The notes under the pieces: model-generated | Seen by the model: the letters and a program-made list of their open reading frames with translations, nothing else | Told to the model about the DNA's origin: nothing | Database searches by the model: none | Translations under genes and position numbers: made by a program | NCBI GenBank assembly: GCA_051652645.1 | Contig: JBOFUP010000048.1 | Location: 1-17,379, forward strand | DNA: 17,379 nucleotides | Source: UBA7332 sp051652645 | GTDB lineage: Bacteria; Bacteroidota; Bacteroidia; Bacteroidales; UBA7332 | Direction: 5' to 3' | Shown: piece by piece, positions 13,953 to 17,379 of the stretch | How positions within the stretch are numbered: the stretch's first letter is position 1 | Layout: each line of letters opens with the position of its first letter

Positions 13953-14270
13953 TTAAAGGAATCCAAGCTCTAGTTTAGCCTCATCGCTCATTAGATCCTT
14001 ATCCCACTCTGGTTCGAAAACCAACCTTAGATCAAGGCTCTTAACCTCTTCAATACTCTCAACCTTCATTCTAACATCTTCTAGGATAAAGTCTGCAGCA
14101 GGGCAGTTTGGTGCTGTTAGAGTCATTTCGATGATAACATTCTTATCATCATCAACCTCAATTTTGTATATAAGACCGAGTTCGTAGATATCTACTGGTA
14201 TCTCTGGATCGTATACAGTCTTGATCATCTTGATTATTTGCTCTTCTAGCTCTAGGAAATTATTTGTCAT
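13953..14270 (-). CDS. SufT/MIP18-like Fe-S cluster assembly protein (DUF59)
   Basis: This small protein (105 residues from the chosen start) of the DUF59/MIP18 family helps iron-sulfur cluster maturation or target delivery. It carries the family motif DPEIPVDIYELGLIY (21-35), the conserved cysteine C56 in TLTAPNCPAAD, and the C-terminal MSDEAKLELGF. PaaD-like proteins share the fold but are found with phenylacetate genes, which are absent here. The frame could extend to an ATG at 14342, but that codon lies next to the U tract of the ilvE terminator and upstream of a -7 box (14314-14321). MTNNFLELEEQ from 14270 is therefore the likely start. lpxH follows after 4 nt; I know of no functional link between the two. 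Confidence 0.85.
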   Translation of the reverse strand: MTNNFLELEEQIIKMIKTVYDPEIPVDIYELGLIYKIEVDDDKNVIIEMTLTAPNCPAADFILEDVRMKVESIEEVKSLDLRLVFEPEWDKDLMSDEAKLELGFL

Positions 14271-14313
14271 ATTAATATTATAGTTACAGTTTCTACTAAT
14301 ATAGCTCTTGATG

Positions 14314-14321
14314 CAAAGGTA
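14314..14321 (-). promoter_or_regulatory. -7 promoter box of the sufT-lpxH operon (TACCTTTG)
   Basis: On the minus strand this is TACCTTTG, a perfect TAnnTTTG, 43 bp before the sufT ATG at 14270 and just downstream of the ilvE terminator. No standard -33 element is seen. Confidence 0.55.
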
Positions 14322-14342
14322 GCAAAAAGAGCCATAGTTCAT

Positions 14343-14397
14343 AAAAATAGTGATGCTAAAGAGTACTCGTCATTAGAGTAGATCTTTAGCATCACTA
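14343..14397 (-). terminator. Intrinsic terminator of the DUF349-ilvE operon
   Basis: A 15-bp perfect outer stem (14348-14362 with 14383-14397) encloses an inner stem TACTC/GAGTA. On the minus strand it is followed by TTTTT (14347-14343). It lies 24 bp after the ilvE stop codon. Confidence 0.92.
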
Positions 14398-14421
14398 ATT
14401 GTATCTTATTTAATAATGGGA

Positions 14422-15444
14422 CTACTCAACTATAGTAACCCATCCGTGAGTGTCTGGTTCATCACCATACTGTATAGCACGAAGTTTAGTGTATAGCTTT
14501 TCGCAAACTTTGCCTGCCTTGCCATCTTCAGAGAAGATATATGACTTGTCTTGATCAAGATCGTCAATGCGCGCAATTGGGCTTATAACAGCAGCAGTAC
14601 CACAAGCACCAGCCTCGTCAAAGGTACCTAGTTCATCAACAGAAACAGGTCTGCGCTCTACATTCATACCCATATCTTGAGCAAGAGTCATAAGACTTCT
14701 ATTTGTAATAGAAGCAAGAATAGATTCTGACTTAGGGGTGATGTATGTGTTGCCACGTATTCCGAAGAAGTTGGCAGGCCCACATTCGTCAATATATTTC
14801 TTCTCTTTAGCATCAAGGAAAAGAACAGCAGAATAGCCTCTGCTATGAGCAAACTCTCCTGGAACTAATGATGCAGCATAGTTGCCACCACATTTGTATC
14901 TACCAGTTCCAAGCGGTGCAGCACGGTCATAACCACGAAGTATGCACATTGGAGTCGGCTTGAATCCCTCTTTGAAGTATGGTCCTACGGGTGTAGCGAA
15001 CACTATGAAGGTGAATTCCTTAGATGGCTTAACACCAACCTGTCCAGTTGTCCCAATAAGCATTGGACGAAGATAGAGGGAAGCACCACTTTCGTAAGGT
15101 GGTACAAATCTCTCATTTCTTTTAACAGCCTCTATACAAGCTTGTTCAAACTTTTCTAGAGGAAGAGCAGCCATTCTAAGACCTTCACAAGACTCGATAA
15201 GACGCTTGCCGTTCTCCTCTAATCTAAAAAGTCTGATTTTGCCATCTTTGCCTCTGAAGGCTTTTAGTCCTTCGAATACCTCTTGTCCGTAGTGAAGACA
15301 AGTTGCAGCCATGTGAAGTGAAACTTGCTCTGAATCCGTAAACTCTAATTCGCCCCACGCACCATTGCTATAGTGGCAACGTACGTTGATGTCTGTTTTG
15401 GTATATCCAAATCCCAATTCAGACCAATTAATCTCTTTATTCAT
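14422..15444 (-). CDS. ilvE: Branched-chain amino acid aminotransferase
   Basis: This fold-type IV PLP enzyme interconverts leucine, isoleucine and valine with their 2-keto acids, using glutamate/2-oxoglutarate. The PLP lysine is K184 in GTGRYKCGGNYAAS, and the class IV signature includes E219 in YIDECGPANFFGI. GQEVFEGLKAFR (53-64), YLRPMLIGT and CGTAAVISPI are further BCAT landmarks. At 340 residues it belongs to the longer, eukaryote-like BCAT group (BCAT II), and not the ~310-residue E. coli IlvE type. D-amino acid transaminases are shorter and lack these motifs. Its ATG overlaps the stop of the DUF349 gene by one base (TAATG), so translation is probably coupled. Confidence 0.93.
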   Translation of the reverse strand: MNKEINWSELGFGYTKTDINVRCHYSNGAWGELEFTDSEQVSLHMAATCLHYGQEVFEGLKAFRGKDGKIRLFRLEENGKRLIESCEGLRMAALPLEKFEQACIEAVKRNERFVPPYESGASLYLRPMLIGTTGQVGVKPSKEFTFIVFATPVGPYFKEGFKPTPMCILRGYDRAAPLGTGRYKCGGNYAASLVPGEFAHSRGYSAVLFLDAKEKKYIDECGPANFFGIRGNTYITPKSESILASITNRSLMTLAQDMGMNVERRPVSVDELGTFDEAGACGTAAVISPIARIDDLDQDKSYIFSEDGKAGKVCEKLYTKLRAIQYGDEPDTHGWVTIVE

Positions 15445-17234
15445 TACTGATTTAATTTTGTGTCGATGATCTCGATCTTCTTAACGATCAACGTCATCTC
15501 CTCTTTTAGTTTTTCAATTTTCTTCTCAATCTCTCTAACTAGGCTGTTGCCAGACTTGGAAGAAGAGGTCAAGAATCCAATATTATTTTCAAAAGTTTTA
15601 AGGTCATTGTTCATATACTCAAATGTACGAACTAGTCTCTCTTTATCTTTAAGAAGAATATCTTTGCTCTTTTCACCTGATTCAACTTCTGAAGCGAAGT
15701 TGTCAATACGTTTTTTTGCACGATTAACGTTAAGCGTGTCAAATAATTCATCAACAAGGCTGTGGAACTCTTTGTATACTTTGTCTTTCTCTTTGAATGG
15801 AACATGTCCTACAGAGTTAAACTCAGTGATGATCTCTCTAACAACCTCGATTGTTGTTCCCTCGCTCTTGAGTTGGGATAATTTCTCAATTAATTCTTGC
15901 TTCTTTTTTAGGTTTGTGCGCTCTTCGTTCTTTTGAGAAGAGTGTTCTTTACCTTTTCTATCGAAGAAGAAGTCACAAGCAGCAATGAATCTTTTCCAAA
16001 CTTCATCAGACTGTTTTCTTGGTACAGCTCCGATAGTTTTCCACTCTTTCTGAAGTGCTACAAGCTTATCAGTTGTTTTTCTCCATTCTGTGCTATCCTT
16101 TATAGCCTCAGCTTTCTCACAAAGAGCAACCTTCTTCTCTAAGTTTGTTTCTAGCTCGCGCTTAGAGTTAGCATAGAATTCGGCCTTAGTGTCAAAGAAC
16201 TTGTTGCACGCAATTCTGAAACGATCGTAAAGACCATTGTTTACCTTCTTAGGAGCAAAACCAAGGGTTTTCCACTTAGCTTGTAGAGCCAAAATAGCCT
16301 CAGTCTGCTTATCCCAAAGTTGGAATGAGGTAGCAATCTCTTTGTTTACTTCTTCTACGGCTTCACAAATTGCTATCTTTTCAAGTTCGTTTTCACGCTC
16401 TCTATTTTTTAGTTGTTCAAAGTGGTGTTGATGGCGTTTGTTAACCAAAGTTGAAGCTTCCTTGAATCGGCGCCATATTTCATCGCGTGATTCTTTTGAA
16501 ACAGGGCCAATTTCACGCCACTCTTCATGTAGCTTCTGTAGTTGATGGAATGATGAAATAACGTCATCTTCAGATGCTAATTTCTCTGCGGATTCACATA
16601 GAATACTCTTTAATTCAAGATTGCGACGATAGTCATAATCTCTAAGCTCTTTATTTATTTTAAGTAGCTCGTAGAATAGTTCAACGTAGTGGTGATACTG
16701 TTTCCACAGTTCATTACTCTCCTCGGCAGGGATGTCAGTAATCTCTTTCCACTGTACTTGAAGGTGGTGGAACTCTGTATATCTCTTACTTACATCTTCA
16801 GCGTCTTCTGTGATCTCCTTAAGAGACTCTATGATTTGACGTTTAGCTTGAAGGTTTGCCTCGCGAATGCGCAGACGCTCTTCAGCCAAATCAGATTTCT
16901 TCTTCTTATATTCGTTTAGCAACTCTTTAAGCTCTTCCTCATGAGGATCCTCTTCAGGAGTGAATCCCTCTTCGGTGTTGTCGTTTTGACTCATATAAAG
17001 AGCCTTAGCTGAGTCAATCTCTTGCTTTCTCAGCTTGTAGTAGTTCTGCTTAAGAGTCTCTATTTCTGTCTTAATCTCATCTAGAGGAAGAGTTAGAAGA
17101 TTCTTAACTTGTTTGATAATATCAGTGCGACTTGTAAAGGTTGCAACTTCTTTATCTTCAGCTAAAAGCTGATCCAGTGTGTTTTCCACCTCATTAGAAA
17201 GATCTAATTTAGTGGTTTCTTGCTCATTCATCAT
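15444..17234 (-). CDS. DUF349 repeat protein, function unknown
   Basis: This 596-residue, highly charged, helical protein is predicted to be cytoplasmic, with no signal peptide or membrane segment. It contains five DUF349-type repeats of about 75 residues. Each has a tryptophan- or phenylalanine-anchored core of the form W+xIGxVPxxxxDExWxRF: near 162-191, 239-266, 321-350, 398-427 and 472-501. The last uses F472 in place of W, in FNSVGHVP. An acidic linker (EEGFTPEEDPHEEELKELL, 88-106) lies in the N-terminal part, and the C-terminal ~90 residues look like coiled coil (REIEKKIEKLKEEM). Multi-repeat DUF349 proteins are typical of Bacteroidetes; I know of no assigned biochemical role. The gene overlaps ilvE by 1 nt. 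Met1 and Met2 are adjacent, so the start is uncertain by one codon. Confidence 0.88.
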   Translation of the reverse strand: MMNEQETTKLDLSNEVENTLDQLLAEDKEVATFTSRTDIIKQVKNLLTLPLDEIKTEIETLKQNYYKLRKQEIDSAKALYMSQNDNTEEGFTPEEDPHEEELKELLNEYKKKKSDLAEERLRIREANLQAKRQIIESLKEITEDAEDVSKRYTEFHHLQVQWKEITDIPAEESNELWKQYHHYVELFYELLKINKELRDYDYRRNLELKSILCESAEKLASEDDVISSFHQLQKLHEEWREIGPVSKESRDEIWRRFKEASTLVNKRHQHHFEQLKNRERENELEKIAICEAVEEVNKEIATSFQLWDKQTEAILALQAKWKTLGFAPKKVNNGLYDRFRIACNKFFDTKAEFYANSKRELETNLEKKVALCEKAEAIKDSTEWRKTTDKLVALQKEWKTIGAVPRKQSDEVWKRFIAACDFFFDRKGKEHSSQKNEERTNLKKKQELIEKLSQLKSEGTTIEVVREIITEFNSVGHVPFKEKDKVYKEFHSLVDELFDTLNVNRAKKRIDNFASEVESGEKSKDILLKDKERLVRTFEYMNNDLKTFENNIGFLTSSSKSGNSLVREIEKKIEKLKEEMTLIVKKIEIIDTKLNQ

Positions 17235-17379
17235 AGTTTAACTTAGCTATTACGTGTTGTTAAAGGCACAAATAAAGATATTATTTCAAATATATCGCAA
17301 AAAATTAGCAATTATTTAAGATAAAAATGAGGAAACCCCCATATATATTAGCATACCTATAATATCATTTGTTATTGTA
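17235..17379 (-). promoter_or_regulatory. Promoter region of the DUF349-ilvE operon
   Basis: The AT-rich upstream region holds TATATTTG on the minus strand (17294 to 17287), a perfect TAnnTTTG, 53 bp before the start codon, predicting a leader of about 45 nt. No -33 TTTG lies at standard distance. I see no gene or clear hairpin in the rest, to the window edge. Confidence 0.5.

Noticed and set aside
17235..17379. Possible further gene at the right edge
   Set aside because: The 145 bp are AT-rich with no open frame of note; only a promoter box is supported.

Overview
The window looks like a chromosomal housekeeping segment from a low-GC member of the Bacteroidetes, probably Bacteroidales. The evidence is gene content typical of that group (long-N-terminus RluB-like pseudouridine synthase, multi-repeat DUF349 protein, GH3-family protein, NhaC and NhaD antiporters, LpxH for lipid A), AT-rich start regions without strong Shine-Dalgarno sequences, and repeated perfect matches to the Bacteroidetes -7 promoter box TAnnTTTG just upstream of genes. 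Species cannot be fixed from this sequence. There are no phage, transposon, CRISPR or toxin-antitoxin genes.

Layout. 1-330: probable last codons of rpsT, two identical tRNA-Glu(UUC) genes and a strong terminator. 453-3429 (+): gyrB and an L,D-carboxypeptidase (S66). 3494-9211 (-): asnS, an RluB-type pseudouridine synthase with a disordered N-terminus built from 45-bp tandem repeats, purB and nhaC. 9212-9622: the largest gene-poor gap, a divergent intergenic region. It holds the nhaC promoter, an imperfect inverted repeat, and on the + strand a complete two-element Bacteroidetes promoter followed about 60 nt later by a GNRA-capped terminator. 9623-13130 (+): a GH3-family adenylate-forming enzyme, a DUF1904 tautomerase-like protein and nhaD. 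13202-17234 (-): two short operons, DUF349-ilvE (1-nt overlap) and sufT/DUF59-lpxH (4-nt gap).

The genes serve DNA topology (gyrB), peptidoglycan recycling (S66), translation and rRNA modification (asnS, rluB, tRNAs), purine synthesis (purB), sodium/pH homeostasis (nhaC, nhaD), branched-chain amino acids (ilvE), Fe-S maturation (sufT) and lipid A (lpxH). The GH3, DUF1904 and DUF349 proteins have no assigned physiological role.

Four start codons were moved inward from the longest open frame (nhaC, DUF1904, sufT, lpxH), using -7 boxes, a terminator U tract, the expected N-terminal proline and operon spacing. The most interesting non-coding signal is the promoter-plus-terminator unit at 9444-9544, a candidate small RNA or attenuated leader. 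No clearly new multi-gene system is visible; I regard most of the window as ordinary core genome.
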